64,000 nt of DNA from Microbacterium testaceum (GCF_020781835.1 NZ_JAJGNJ010000002.1:62001-126000); one strand, 5' to 3'. Positions 28,220 through 37,837 are shown, numbered from the stretch's first letter. Numbers and translations: made by a program. Notes: generated from the letters alone by a model not told the origin.

Positions 28220-29749
28220 GTGGAGATTGCTCGTCCGTTGGTGGAAATCGATTCAGGGCCCGTGCGCGGAGTGACCGAACGCGGGTGCTCGATCTGGCGC
28301 GGAATACCTTACGGTGGAGCGATCTCCGGCGGACGAAGCTGGCGGATCGCGCAGCTCCCTGACCCGTGGAGTGAGCCGTTGGACGCGGCCCGATTCGGTC
28401 CGCGCTTCCCTCAGCCGACGCGGGGCGTGCGGGACTTCGACGACGAGCAATGGCAGAGCGAGAACGCGCTCGTGCTCAACGTCACCGCGCCGGCTCACGC
28501 AGCTACCCGGCCGTTGCCGGTGCTCGTTTGGATTCATGGCGGTGGATTCCGCATTGGCAGCGGGCCGGGCATCGGTACGGGGGACGGGAGGGCGCTCGCC
28601 CAGGAAGGAATGGTGGTCGTCACCTTCAACTATCGACTCGGCGTGTTCGGCTTCTTGTCGATCGCAGATGTCCTCGGCGACGATTGGGCGGACTCGGGGA
28701 ATGCGGGCCTCCTGGACCAGATCGAACTGCTCCGATGGGTGCGTCGCAACATCCACGCCTTCGGAGGAGATCCTCAGCGCGTGACGATCGCCGGTGTCTC
28801 TGCCGGCGCGAAGAGTGTCATTGATCTGATGGCTGCGCCCGACGCTGCGGGCTTGTTCCATCGCGCGATCTCGATGTCGGGAGGCGATCATGTCGCGACG
28901 CCGGCGCAGGCCGATTCCATCCGCGGGCACTTCCTCGCGGCGCTGCGGGCCGAAGGATTCGGTGCGGATGAGTTGCTGAGCGCGCCGACCGGGGCGCTGT
29001 TGGCTGCCCAGCTCAGACTCGGCAGCGGTGCGCGCGATACCTGGATATGGCGCCCGATGATCGACGGGCGAACGTTGTCCTGTGCCCCGACCGTTGCGTT
29101 CGAAGGGGGCGATGCTGCCCGCGTGCCGCTGATTGCGGGGACGACCCGAAGGGAGGGTGCGTACTACCAAGCCCGTGACGCGTCCTTTGCTGCTCACGCG
29201 GATGCCGTTCTCGGTGAGGTGTTCGGCGCAGGCGCGACGCGTGCGCTCGAGGCCTATCGCGCGTGCGCGACTTCGCTCTTCGATGCCGACGGGGAGATCG
29301 ACGCTCGTGTGCAGATCGGCACCGACGAACGGTACGGCTTCCCCACTCGAAGGCTGCTCGACGCGCACTCGCGGCACGCGCCGGTGTGGCGGTACCGCTT
29401 CGACGCCGCGACGCCGGGCCTCAGCCCGAGGCTCCGGGCCGGTCACGGTGCGGACGTGCCCTACCTTCTGAGCCAATTCGCCGAGGAGCCCGACGACGCT
29501 GCCCTCTCGCTCGCGACCCGGGTGCAGGAGTTCGTGGCGAACTTCGTTCGCTCTGGTTCTCCTGCTGGTGCGGGGGGTCTGGCGTGGGACTCCTACGACG
29601 AGAGGCATCGGGCGACCTTGATGGTCGACGAGCCCATGACAATCGCGACCGATCCGGATGCTGACCTCTTCGCTCTATGGGAGGGCAAGACCTGGGTGCC
29701 AGGGGAGTGGTGGGATCTGCCCGCGGGCGCGTCGCCCGGAGGGGCATGA
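28220..29749 (+). CDS. Type-B carboxylesterase family alpha/beta-hydrolase
   Basis: The 509-residue enzyme has the carboxylesterase/lipase-type layout. The oxyanion hole is HGGGF (106-110), the nucleophile Ser194 is in AGVSAGA (usually GESAG), and the charge-relay His is in AGHGADVPYL near residue 413. No signal peptide is present, so it acts in the cytoplasm. It probably hydrolyses an ester or carbamate-type substrate brought in by the ABC importer downstream; the substrate is not known. The start is GTG at 28220 (MEIARPLVEIDSG). Codons ending in A or T are more common than in the core genes around it. Confidence 0.88.
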   Translation: MEIARPLVEIDSGPVRGVTERGCSIWRGIPYGGAISGGRSWRIAQLPDPWSEPLDAARFGPRFPQPTRGVRDFDDEQWQSENALVLNVTAPAHAATRPLPVLVWIHGGGFRIGSGPGIGTGDGRALAQEGMVVVTFNYRLGVFGFLSIADVLGDDWADSGNAGLLDQIELLRWVRRNIHAFGGDPQRVTIAGVSAGAKSVIDLMAAPDAAGLFHRAISMSGGDHVATPAQADSIRGHFLAALRAEGFGADELLSAPTGALLAAQLRLGSGARDTWIWRPMIDGRTLSCAPTVAFEGGDAARVPLIAGTTRREGAYYQARDASFAAHADAVLGEVFGAGATRALEAYRACATSLFDADGEIDARVQIGTDERYGFPTRRLLDAHSRHAPVWRYRFDAATPGLSPRLRAGHGADVPYLLSQFAEEPDDAALSLATRVQEFVANFVRSGSPAGAGGLAWDSYDERHRATLMVDEPMTIATDPDADLFALWEGKTWVPGEWWDLPAGASPGGA

Positions 29750-29818
29750 GCTCATTGCCGCCTCGGCAAGCCGAAATGCACTTGTAACGCGGGAGAAATC
29801 GAATTAAACATCGGACAA

Positions 29819-29847
29819 CGGATTATTGATCGAAGAACAATAATCCG
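29819..29847. promoter_or_regulatory. Perfect inverted repeat before the aminotransferase (candidate TetR operator)
   Basis: CGGATTATTG (29819-29828), a 9-base spacer, then CAATAATCCG (29838-29847). The core ATTG-N9-CAAT matches the palindrome between tetR and the esterase. It could also form a hairpin in RNA, but there is no T-run after it. The gene starts at 29871. Confidence 0.6.
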
Positions 29848-29870
29848 CGTTCACCCGTCCGAAGGCTTCT

Positions 29871-31178
29871 ATGACCATCTCCCCAGCACCAGACACGCGG
29901 CCATCGGCGCTCACGACTCTGCACGACGAACTGACCACGAGCTACGCCGCGCCGAGGCGGACCTCCGCACGGCTCTTCGAGCGCGCGGCGCTGTCTTACC
30001 CGGGAGCCGAAACCCGGTCCGTCACGCACTACTGGCCCTTCCCCAGCATGATTGCGCGCGGGAGTGGAGCGACCGTCGTCGACGTCGATGGCATCGAATA
30101 TCTCGATCTCGTCAACAACTACACCTCGCTCGTTCACGGCAATGCCTTTCCACCGATCGCCGAGGCAATCTCCACTGCAGCGCAACGAGGCACAGTGTTT
30201 CCGTCGCTGCACATCGCGCAGGTCGAACTCGCCGAAGAGATCATCTCGCGTGTGCCCGCGATCGAGCGCCTTCGGCTGACGAACTCGGGAAGCGAAGCTG
30301 CTGCGCTCGCCCTTCGAATCGCACGACGGGCCACAGGGCGGCGCAACCTCGTCGTGATTGAGGGCGCGTACCACGGGTCGGTACCGCCGTTCACCGGTGA
30401 TGAACCCGAGGTGCGCACTCTCCCGTTCGGTGATATCGCGGCCATTGACCAGCTGATCGATTCCGAGACCGCTGCGGTCTTCGCCGAGCCCTTCCTGGGA
30501 GCCGGAGGGGTCATTCCGCATGAAGTCGAGTATCTGCGGGCGCTTCAGGGTCGAACGCGTGCGGTCGGCGCCGTCTTTGTCTTCGACGAGGTTCAGGCCC
30601 TACGCAACGCACCCAATGGAGCGGCCGCAGCGCTCGGAATCGAGCCCGACCTCGTTCTCATCGCGAAGATCATCGGCGGCGGGCTCCCGATCGGCGGCGT
30701 CGGGGGGCGGGCGGATCTTCTCGACCTCACGTCGGCGTTCATCCCGGGTCGGCTGAGTCACGCCGGCACCTTCAACGGTCATGTCGCCGCCGCCGCGGCG
30801 GGGACAGTTTCACTTCGAAGGCTGGATGCTTCGGCGATCGACGGGTTGAACTCCGGCGCCGAGCGACTCGCCGCATCGATCTTGGCAGCGGCAGAAGCCG
30901 AACAGGTGCCGATGACGGTCACGCGGGTCGGATCGATCCTCAACCTGCATCCCGGATCGGCGCCCGTCACCACCCCCGAGGATGCTCGCCGCAACTCGAC
31001 GGGACGGGCCGCGCTCCATCTTGCACTCATGATCGAGGGGATCTATACGACTCCTCGCGGCATGATCAACCTCTCGACTGCGCTCGACGATCGGATGCTC
31101 GATGACGCTGCCGCCGGCTACGCGCGCGCCTTCGCGCGACTGCGACCGGTGGCCGCGGAGCTTGCGGGGCAGTCATGA
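29871..31178 (+). CDS. Class-III pyridoxal-phosphate aminotransferase (glutamate-1-semialdehyde aminomutase-like)
   Basis: The 435-residue PLP enzyme shows the PLP-phosphate contact TNSGSEAAALALRIAR (137-152), the PLP ring Asp in FVFDEVQ (near 239) and the Schiff-base Lys266 in LVLIAKIIGGGLPIGG. The GSA-aminomutase-like subgroup moves amino groups on omega- or beta-amino acids and amines. It is not HemL by context. It overlaps the phosphotriesterase-like gene in ATGA, so the two are translated together and probably act in one pathway. A perfect inverted repeat lies 24 bases before the start. Confidence 0.88.
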   Translation: MTISPAPDTRPSALTTLHDELTTSYAAPRRTSARLFERAALSYPGAETRSVTHYWPFPSMIARGSGATVVDVDGIEYLDLVNNYTSLVHGNAFPPIAEAISTAAQRGTVFPSLHIAQVELAEEIISRVPAIERLRLTNSGSEAAALALRIARRATGRRNLVVIEGAYHGSVPPFTGDEPEVRTLPFGDIAAIDQLIDSETAAVFAEPFLGAGGVIPHEVEYLRALQGRTRAVGAVFVFDEVQALRNAPNGAAAALGIEPDLVLIAKIIGGGLPIGGVGGRADLLDLTSAFIPGRLSHAGTFNGHVAAAAAGTVSLRRLDASAIDGLNSGAERLAASILAAAEAEQVPMTVTRVGSILNLHPGSAPVTTPEDARRNSTGRAALHLALMIEGIYTTPRGMINLSTALDDRMLDDAAAGYARAFARLRPVAAELAGQS

Positions 31179-32236
31179 GGGAGCTCAGTGTGCGGCGTGC
31201 GGCTTTGGGAAGCCGTGTCGTCGAGAGCGTGCTCGGGGAGGTTTCTGCCGACTCGCTGGGGCACACTCAACTGCACGAGCACCTGTTCTGCGACCTGAAC
31301 GCATACGGCCTCGCGTCTCAACCCGCGGACCCCCTGTCGCTTCGCACGGTTTATGCAGCGCGCGTGGACAACTCGCATCCCGACGACCTTCGGCTGGATG
31401 ACCTCGAAACCGCCATCGACGAGGTCAACTCCTACCGCAGTGCAGGCGGCCAGACGATCGTCGATGCGACATCGCGCGGTCTCGGGCGCGAACCGGCCCG
31501 TCTCCGTGAGGTCGCCAGAGCGACCGGCGTCAACGTTGTGATGGGCGGCGGCTGGTACATCGACCCGTTCCAGAAAGGGCGCCTGCACGCGCTCTCCGTC
31601 GAAGAGATTGCGGCGGACATCGTCCGCGACGCGGAAGTCGGCGTGGACGATGTGAGACTCGGCATCATCGGTGAGATCGGCGTCTCGTGGCCGCCGTCGG
31701 TCGACGAGCAGAAGTCTCTGCGCGCGGCGGCGATGGCACAGCAGGAAACGGGCCTCGCCATCTTGCTGCACCCGGGGCGCCACGAACTCGCCCCCCGCGT
31801 ACACCTTGACACCCTGGTCGCGGCCGGTGCAGATCCAACCCGGGTCATCGTCAGCCACATCGATCACACAATCTTCGACGTCGACGACATGCAGCGGCTG
31901 GCCGAAGAGACCGGTGCCGTATTGGAGTTCGATCTCTTCGGTGACGAGTCCTCGTACTATCCGCCGAACCCGACCATCGACCGTCCCAATGACGGCATAC
32001 GTGTGCAATGGGTCGTCGAGCTCGTTCGACGCGGACTCGTCGACCACATCGCGATTTCGCAGGACATCTGCCGCAAGACCCGTCTGACCGCTTGGGGTGG
32101 GGAGGGCTACGGACACATCATCCGTCGCGTTCTTCCGCTCATGGCGGCCCGTGGCCTGGCGGCCGATGCGATCGAGGTCATCACTCAGATCCGTCCCGCC
32201 GAACTGCTGTCCCGACCCGTGACGGAGACGTCGTGA
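31175..32236 (+). CDS. Phosphotriesterase-family metal-dependent hydrolase (likely lactonase or amidase)
   Basis: The 353-residue TIM-barrel amidohydrolase has the metal motif HEHLF (34-38), a bridging acidic residue in GIIGEIG instead of the carboxylated Lys of classical phosphotriesterase, His residues in LLHPGRHE and VSHIDHT, and the metal Asp in AISQDICRK. The Glu bridge is known in phosphotriesterase homology proteins and some lactonases. Ring-opening or ester/amide hydrolysis of an imported compound is inferred. It overlaps its neighbours on both sides by four bases. Confidence 0.88.
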   Translation: MRELSVRRAALGSRVVESVLGEVSADSLGHTQLHEHLFCDLNAYGLASQPADPLSLRTVYAARVDNSHPDDLRLDDLETAIDEVNSYRSAGGQTIVDATSRGLGREPARLREVARATGVNVVMGGGWYIDPFQKGRLHALSVEEIAADIVRDAEVGVDDVRLGIIGEIGVSWPPSVDEQKSLRAAAMAQQETGLAILLHPGRHELAPRVHLDTLVAAGADPTRVIVSHIDHTIFDVDDMQRLAEETGAVLEFDLFGDESSYYPPNPTIDRPNDGIRVQWVVELVRRGLVDHIAISQDICRKTRLTAWGGEGYGHIIRRVLPLMAARGLAADAIEVITQIRPAELLSRPVTETS

Positions 32237-34140
32237 ATCCGATTCTGCTGCTCGATTCCTTCACCGTCAGCGTCGAGACCGATCATGGTCTCAACGTGCT
32301 CGCTGATGCAGTCGACCTCGAGGTGGCGAGGGGAGAGACGCTCGTCATCGTTGGAGAGTCTGGCTCCGGAAAGTCCGTCACGATGCTCTCGGTCGCGCGA
32401 TTGCTGGAGCACACCGCGCCGATGGTGCTGAGCGGGCGTGCGCTCGTCGACGGGACCGACATCGTCACTGCATCCCGCCGCGACATGAACCGAATTCGCG
32501 CGCGGAAGATCGGGGTGATCTTTCAGGAGGCCATGGAGGCGCTGAATCCGACGAGGCGGATCGGTGATCAGCTCGAAGAGGCATACCGTGCCGCGCAAAG
32601 AGGAGCAGTGCAACGTGGCCGCGCAATGCGGATCGCGGCTCGCGAAAAGGCGATCGCGTTGCTGGATGAGGTCGGTATGACCGATCCCGCCGGCATCCTT
32701 CTGCGATATCCACATCAGCTTTCTGGCGGAATGCAGCAGCGCGTCATGATCGCGATGGCGCTGATGGGTGATCCCGATCTCCTGATCGCAGACGAGCCGA
32801 CGACGGCGCTGGATGTCACCGTGCAGGCCGAGATCCTGCGGCTTCTCCGCCGCCTCCAGATCGAACACGGGATGGCCTGCGTCCTCATCACACACGACAT
32901 GGGAATCGCCGCTGAGATCGCCGACCGCATTGCCGTGTTCTACGCGGGCCAAGTCGTTGAGGTCGGCGATGCCGCGCAGATGCTGGGCAAGCCTCAGCAT
33001 CCATATACCAAAGCTCTGCTCGAGTGCGTCCCACGCGCGGGGGAGCGTTTGGCGGGTCGCATGCGGACGATCCCCGGGAGCGTACCTCCGCCGGCCACAT
33101 CGTTCGTCGGCGACCGCTTCGCGCCCCGGAATGCGCTGGCGACGCCGATCGAGCGAGAGCAGACGCCGCCTGTGACTGTGTCGCCGGACGGCAGACATAT
33201 GGTGCGGAGTTGGAACCCGATCGCCCAGTGGACGCCCGAGCTGATCGAGCGGCTCACTGGGGCCCCCACACCGAACGGCGCGGGCCCGGCCACGCGCCCT
33301 TCGAGTGGACCGTCGCTTGTGCTGAAGAACGTCTCGAAGACGTACGCGCAAAGTGCGCGCGGCCAGGCAGTCGGCAGCGGACAAGGGAACACCGTTAGAG
33401 CCGTCAACAACGTGTCGTTCGAGGTGCGGCCTGGCGAGCTCCTCGGCATCGTGGGTGAGACTGGATCGGGCAAGTCGACGCTCGGGCGGCTCATGCTCGA
33501 CCTCGAACGTCCGGATCCGGGAAGCCGGATCGAGCTTGACGGGGTTGCCTACGAAGCACGCAAGGGGCGCGCGGCCGAACTTGCGCTGCGTCAGCGTGTG
33601 CAGGCGATCTTCCAAGACCCACAGGCATCCATCGATCCACGGCAGACCATCGGCGATGCGATCGCCGAGCCGATGCGAGAGCTCACTAGCCTCAGCCGTC
33701 GTGAGATCGACGCCCGCGTGCGGTGGCTATTGGACGCCGTCGGCCTGCCCGCAGCGTCCGCGAACAAGCACGCAATGCAGCTCTCCGGCGGTCAGCGACA
33801 GCGAGTTGCGATTGCACGCGCGATCGCCCCGAAACCGTCGCTGATCGTGGCGGACGAACCGACGAGCGCGCTCGATGTCTCGGTGCAGGGTCAGATCGTC
33901 AATCTTCTGATCGACCTCCAGCGAGAACTCGGGCTGAGCTACGTATTCATCACCCACAACCTCAGCCTCGTCACCTCCATCGCGGATCGCGTCGCGGTGA
34001 TGTATCGCGGCGACCTCGTCGAACTCGCAGATGCGGAGCAGATCGTTCGCTCTCCCGGTCACGAATACACCGCACGACTGCTCGCATCCAACCCAGACCC
34101 GTTCCGGGAGCGGTCGTTCGCGGCAACGAACCCCCATTGA
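32233..34140 (+). CDS. Dipeptide/opine-type ABC transporter, fused double ATP-binding protein
   Basis: The 635-residue protein is a DppD-DppF-type fusion. Domain 1 (about residues 5-270) has Walker A GESGSGKS, signature LSGGMQQR and Walker B LLIADEPTTALDV, plus the oligopeptide-specific C-terminal segment. Domain 2 (about 360-630) has GETGSGKST, LSGGQRQR and LIVADEPTSALDV. Both domains look catalytically intact. It energises import through the two permeases encoded downstream. The GTG start at 32233 overlaps the preceding stop in GTGA. Confidence 0.92.
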   Translation: MNPILLLDSFTVSVETDHGLNVLADAVDLEVARGETLVIVGESGSGKSVTMLSVARLLEHTAPMVLSGRALVDGTDIVTASRRDMNRIRARKIGVIFQEAMEALNPTRRIGDQLEEAYRAAQRGAVQRGRAMRIAAREKAIALLDEVGMTDPAGILLRYPHQLSGGMQQRVMIAMALMGDPDLLIADEPTTALDVTVQAEILRLLRRLQIEHGMACVLITHDMGIAAEIADRIAVFYAGQVVEVGDAAQMLGKPQHPYTKALLECVPRAGERLAGRMRTIPGSVPPPATSFVGDRFAPRNALATPIEREQTPPVTVSPDGRHMVRSWNPIAQWTPELIERLTGAPTPNGAGPATRPSSGPSLVLKNVSKTYAQSARGQAVGSGQGNTVRAVNNVSFEVRPGELLGIVGETGSGKSTLGRLMLDLERPDPGSRIELDGVAYEARKGRAAELALRQRVQAIFQDPQASIDPRQTIGDAIAEPMRELTSLSRREIDARVRWLLDAVGLPAASANKHAMQLSGGQRQRVAIARAIAPKPSLIVADEPTSALDVSVQGQIVNLLIDLQRELGLSYVFITHNLSLVTSIADRVAVMYRGDLVELADAEQIVRSPGHEYTARLLASNPDPFRERSFAATNPH

Positions 34141-34181
34141 ACGCACCACCTATACGAGTCCATGACATCGGAAGGAATCAC

Positions 34182-35774
34182 ATGCACGCTCTCCCTCGTC
34201 CCTTGAAGATCGCAGTGCCGATGACCGCGCTCGCGCTCACGCTCGCCGGCTGCTCCGGAGGCGCCGCCCCCACCTCCACCGACGGGACGGATGCGGCAAG
34301 CGAGCCGGTCGTCGGCGGCACGATCACCGTGACGCTTCCGTCAGATCCGGGCACCCTCGACTCCGCCGTGAGCACGCTCCAGGTCACGCAATACATGAAC
34401 TCGCATGTGCTCGAAGGGCTTCTGGCGCTGGACTCCAGCTACTCGCCGAAGCCGATGCTCGCCGACACATACGAGGTCAGCGCTGACGGGCTCCGATACA
34501 CCTTCGATCTGCGAGACGGCGTGCTCTTCCACGACGGTTCTGCGCTCGACGCGGAGGATGTCGTGGCCTCCCTGACGCGCTTTTTCGACGTCAGCAGCGT
34601 CGGAAAGCAGGCAAAGCCATCGATCAGCACGATCGAGGCTACGGACGACGACACGGTGCTTCTTACTCTGAGCTCGCCGCGTTACCCGCTCCTGAGTGAA
34701 CTGGCGAGTTCGGGCGCTGCGATCCTCCCCGCCGAGATCGCATCCGCCGCGGGGGCGGTTGCTCTCAGCGCCGAGCAGGCGATTGGAACCGGCCCCTATC
34801 AGCTGGACGCGTACGACACGGGTGTCGGTGTCGACCTCATCCGGTTCGACGACTACGCCTCGCGGAGCGAAGAGGACTGGGGGGGCTATGCGGGAGCGAA
34901 GCACGCGTATCTCGACGAGATCGACTTCAAGTTCGTCGCCGAGGATGCCACCGTCGTGAACGGGCTCACGGCCGGGCAATGGCAGGTTTCCACACCGGGC
35001 AACGACCAGTACGACGTGCTCAAGGCAAACCCGAATCTCGTCGTGGAGCCGTCGGCCGGTGGCGTTGTGAACACGATCGTGCTCAACCACAACGAGGCCT
35101 CCGTGTTCTCCGACCCGAAGGCGAGGGAGGCGCTGAACCTTCTCCTCGACAAGACGGCGCTTGCCGCTGCGTCCGGTACGTCGGGCGATCTGCTGGTTCC
35201 GACCGGCGCGTTCGCCTCTCCTGAGAACGAGCCGATGTACAGCGAAGAGGGCGAGGACGTCTACTCTGACCATGACCCCGAGCGCGCTGCCGAGCTCTTC
35301 GCCGAGGCCGGTGTGACGAGAGTCCGGATGCTAGTTCCCACCACCTACCCGCAGATGGTGGCCTGGGGCACGGTGGTTCAGAATGCCTTGAGCGAGATCG
35401 GCATCGATGCGGCCATCGAGTCGTACGACAATACGACCGTGCGCGCCGTCGCAACCGACGAGCCGGAGAGCTGGGACCTCACCTTCACCTTCATCAACGG
35501 TGTGCTCACCTCGCCGTCACAGGTCAACTGGCTGCAGCCGACCTATATCAGCAGCTACATGAACGCCGACCTCGATTCGCTCCTGGCCGACTATTCCGAC
35601 GCTGCGGATGCCGACGCGGCCAAGGCTGTCGTGGATGACATCCAGGCGCTCGTTTGGGACGACATCCCGTCGGTCGTGATCTACGGCAGCAAGCAGTATG
35701 CGGCGTGGACGAGTGACCTGCAGGGCTTCGACAACTTCGCCCTCATCCTCTACAACAGCTGGCTCGCCGAATAG
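34182..35774 (+). CDS. ABC transporter substrate-binding lipoprotein (SBP family 5)
   Basis: The 530-residue extracellular lipoprotein has a signal peptide with lipobox LAGC (near Cys26) followed by a Gly/Ala/Ser/Thr linker. The SBP_bac_5 fold is indicated by LADTYEVSADGLRYTFDLRDGVLFHDGSALDAEDVVASL. Family members bind peptides, opines, nickel or sugars; the ligand here is unknown. The ATG at 34182 follows GAAGGA. A long hairpin separates it from the permease genes, consistent with more binding protein than permease. Confidence 0.92.
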   Translation: MHALPRPLKIAVPMTALALTLAGCSGGAAPTSTDGTDAASEPVVGGTITVTLPSDPGTLDSAVSTLQVTQYMNSHVLEGLLALDSSYSPKPMLADTYEVSADGLRYTFDLRDGVLFHDGSALDAEDVVASLTRFFDVSSVGKQAKPSISTIEATDDDTVLLTLSSPRYPLLSELASSGAAILPAEIASAAGAVALSAEQAIGTGPYQLDAYDTGVGVDLIRFDDYASRSEEDWGGYAGAKHAYLDEIDFKFVAEDATVVNGLTAGQWQVSTPGNDQYDVLKANPNLVVEPSAGGVVNTIVLNHNEASVFSDPKAREALNLLLDKTALAAASGTSGDLLVPTGAFASPENEPMYSEEGEDVYSDHDPERAAELFAEAGVTRVRMLVPTTYPQMVAWGTVVQNALSEIGIDAAIESYDNTTVRAVATDEPESWDLTFTFINGVLTSPSQVNWLQPTYISSYMNADLDSLLADYSDAADADAAKAVVDDIQALVWDDIPSVVIYGSKQYAAWTSDLQGFDNFALILYNSWLAE

Positions 35775-35781
35775 CGAGCCC

Positions 35782-35823
35782 GCCTTCGGGGCCGGACGAG
35801 ACCTCGTCACCGGCCCCGAAGGC
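35782..35823 (+). terminator. Intercistronic hairpin after the binding-protein gene
   Basis: GCCTTCGGGGCCGG (35782-35795) pairs perfectly with CCGGCCCCGAAGGC (35810-35823), with a small nested stem inside. No T-run follows, so it more likely stabilises the upstream mRNA or attenuates read-through into the permeases than fully terminates. Confidence 0.6.
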
Positions 35824-35839
35824 CGACCCGGAGACTTCA

Positions 35840-36784
35840 GTGACCCGACTCATCCTCCGCCGAGCGCGCGACCTTGTCATCGTGCTCTTTCTTGTGGCAA
35901 CCGCGATCTTCTTCATCGTGAGAGTCATCCCCGGCGACTCCGCGATGGCGATTGCTGGCGACAACGCGACAGCCGAGCAGATCGCCCAGTTACGGACAGA
36001 ACTCGGCCTCGATGCGCCGCTCTGGCAGCAGTACCTGTCTTTTCTCGGGGGCTTGTTCGTCGGTGATCTCGGCACATCGACGACGTTCCATCAGGCGGTG
36101 CTGCCCACCATCACCGAACATCTGGCGCCGACACTGACGCTTGCGATCTCGGCGACGCTGCTCTCGGTGATCGTGGCCGTCCCCGTGACGATCATGATGT
36201 CGCTGAAGCCCGGCGGCTTGGTCGCCCGCGGCAGCACCTGGCTGGCGTCGGTGGCTGTCGCAGTTCCGGAGTTCTGGCTCGCACTCATCCTCATACTCGT
36301 CGTCGCTGTGCAGATGCGGCTTCTTCCGGTGTCGGGGTATGTCGACCTCTTCTCGGACCCGGCTGCTGCCATCGGCTATCTGGCGCTGCCGGTCATCGTG
36401 CTCATGGTCAACCAGGTGGCCGTCTTCGCGCTGAACCTGAAGGAGAGCGTGTTCGGCGAGATGCTGCACCTTTATCTGCGCACCGCACGCTCGAAAGGCG
36501 TCGGCGAAGGAGCGGTCTTTCTTCGGCATGTGTTGCCCAACGCCGCCCTTCCCGCACTGACGGTCGTCGGGAACAGTCTCGGCACCCTTCTCGGGGGAGT
36601 CGTCGTCCTCGAGACGATCTTCGTCATCCCGGGTCTCGGGTCGCTTCTGAGCCAATCCGTTACGACTCGCGACTACGCGCTCATTCAGGGTGTCACCATC
36701 GCGATCGCGGGCATGTTCGTCCTTCTGAATTTCGTCATCGACCTGCTGTATGTCGTCATCGACCCGAGAGTGAGGGTGTCGTGA
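35840..36784 (+). CDS. ABC transporter permease, DppB type
   Basis: The 314-residue integral membrane protein has an N-terminal segment (LVIVLFLVATAIFFIVRVIPGD), a periplasmic loop with LGLDAPLWQQYLSFLGG, and about five more hydrophobic segments. The EAA-type coupling loop is TARSKGVGEGAVFLRHVLPNA. It pairs with the next gene to form the channel. The start is GTG at 35840; the stop overlaps the next start in GTGA. Confidence 0.92.
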   Translation: MTRLILRRARDLVIVLFLVATAIFFIVRVIPGDSAMAIAGDNATAEQIAQLRTELGLDAPLWQQYLSFLGGLFVGDLGTSTTFHQAVLPTITEHLAPTLTLAISATLLSVIVAVPVTIMMSLKPGGLVARGSTWLASVAVAVPEFWLALILILVVAVQMRLLPVSGYVDLFSDPAAAIGYLALPVIVLMVNQVAVFALNLKESVFGEMLHLYLRTARSKGVGEGAVFLRHVLPNAALPALTVVGNSLGTLLGGVVVLETIFVIPGLGSLLSQSVTTRDYALIQGVTIAIAGMFVLLNFVIDLLYVVIDPRVRVS

Positions 36785-37671
36785 GCCACTTGATGAGGTT
36801 CTGGCGGAGAAACACCGAGCTCACGGTCTGGCTGATCGTGCTCCTGATGATTGCGACCATCGCGGTGATTGGCCCGCTGGTGCTGGCAGACCCCACGAGT
36901 CAGTCACCCGCCGACCGTCTTCAAGGCCCTTCCGCGGAGCACCTGCTCGGCACCGACGCATACGGCCGCGACATCCTGTCCCGGGTCGTGAATGCTGCGC
37001 GGGTCTCCTTCGGTATCGCGGCCGCCATCGCCTTCGGCGCGACAGTCTTCGGTGCTGTCATCGGTCTTGCGAGCGGTTATTGGCAGGGCACGGGCAACGT
37101 GCTGATGCGGGCGATGGATGCACTCATGGCGTTCCCCGGCATCGTGCTGTCGATCGCGCTCGTCACCGCCATTGGTGCGGGCGCATTCAGCGAGATCGTC
37201 GCGCTCACCGTCGTGTTCACGCCACTCATCGCCCGGGTGGTGCGGAGTCGGACGCTCGCTCTCTCCGGCCGATTGTTCGTCACTGCGGCGCGCGCGTCGG
37301 GCATGCGCGGGCCGAAGATCCTGTTCGTGCATGTGCTTCCCAACGCACTGCCCACGGTGCTCGTGCAGGGCATCCTCGTCTTCGCCGCAGCGCTGCTGCT
37401 CGACGGAACGCTGAGCTTCCTCGGGATGGGGGTGCAACCACCCACGCCGACCTGGGGAAACATGATCGCGGAAGCACGCCCTTTCCTGAGCATCGCCCCG
37501 ATGTACGTCATCGCTCCAGGTCTGGCGATCATCGTCGTCGTCGTCACCGTGAACGCGATTGGGTCAGGGCTGCGCACTGTCGTCGACCCCCGCGCACGTT
37601 CGCTGATGAGGCTTGGCCGACGCTCAGCACAGCGGCGGGTGCGTGATGAGCCGGCGGTCGTCGCCCGCTGA
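36781..37671 (+). CDS. ABC transporter permease, DppC type
   Basis: The 296-residue permease has the DppC hallmarks: an N-terminal membrane anchor, then GPSAEHLLGTDAYGRDILSRVVNAARVSF, about five further hydrophobic segments and the coupling loop VTAARASGMRGPKILFVHVLPNA. Its Arg-rich end marks the last intact gene of the importer cluster. The start GTG overlaps the dppB-type stop. Confidence 0.92.
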   Translation: MSHLMRFWRRNTELTVWLIVLLMIATIAVIGPLVLADPTSQSPADRLQGPSAEHLLGTDAYGRDILSRVVNAARVSFGIAAAIAFGATVFGAVIGLASGYWQGTGNVLMRAMDALMAFPGIVLSIALVTAIGAGAFSEIVALTVVFTPLIARVVRSRTLALSGRLFVTAARASGMRGPKILFVHVLPNALPTVLVQGILVFAAALLLDGTLSFLGMGVQPPTPTWGNMIAEARPFLSIAPMYVIAPGLAIIVVVVTVNAIGSGLRTVVDPRARSLMRLGRRSAQRRVRDEPAVVAR

Positions 37672-37689
37672 CGTAGGGCGGCTCGTAGA

Positions 37690-37816
37690 GCACGCGGCGC
37701 GAGCGCATGATGCGTCGTGCCGTCGCGCGGGCGTTGACGGACTCGATCGCGTCGATCGTGCAGATCCCCCGCCTCATCTCGACGTGATACTCGAGGAGAG
37801 GCATGAACTCACCACC
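37690..37816 (-). pseudogene. Remnant of an IS256-type transposase
   Basis: On the minus strand the stretch MPLLEYHVEMRRGICTIDAI followed by ESVNAR (37727-37804) matches the conserved C-terminal region of IS256-family transposases (consensus like PFLEYDVEIRRVICSTNAIES). Similarity fades after ARRIMRSR. No start, DDE residues or terminal repeats are present. It marks the right edge of the accessory island. Confidence 0.6.
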
Positions 37817-37837
37817 GAGTCGGCTATCGCTGACTCT

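Noticed and set aside
31175..32236. True phosphotriesterase activity
   Set aside because: The bridging Lys of phosphotriesterase is replaced by Glu, as in homology proteins and lactonase-like members, so organophosphate hydrolysis is not supported.
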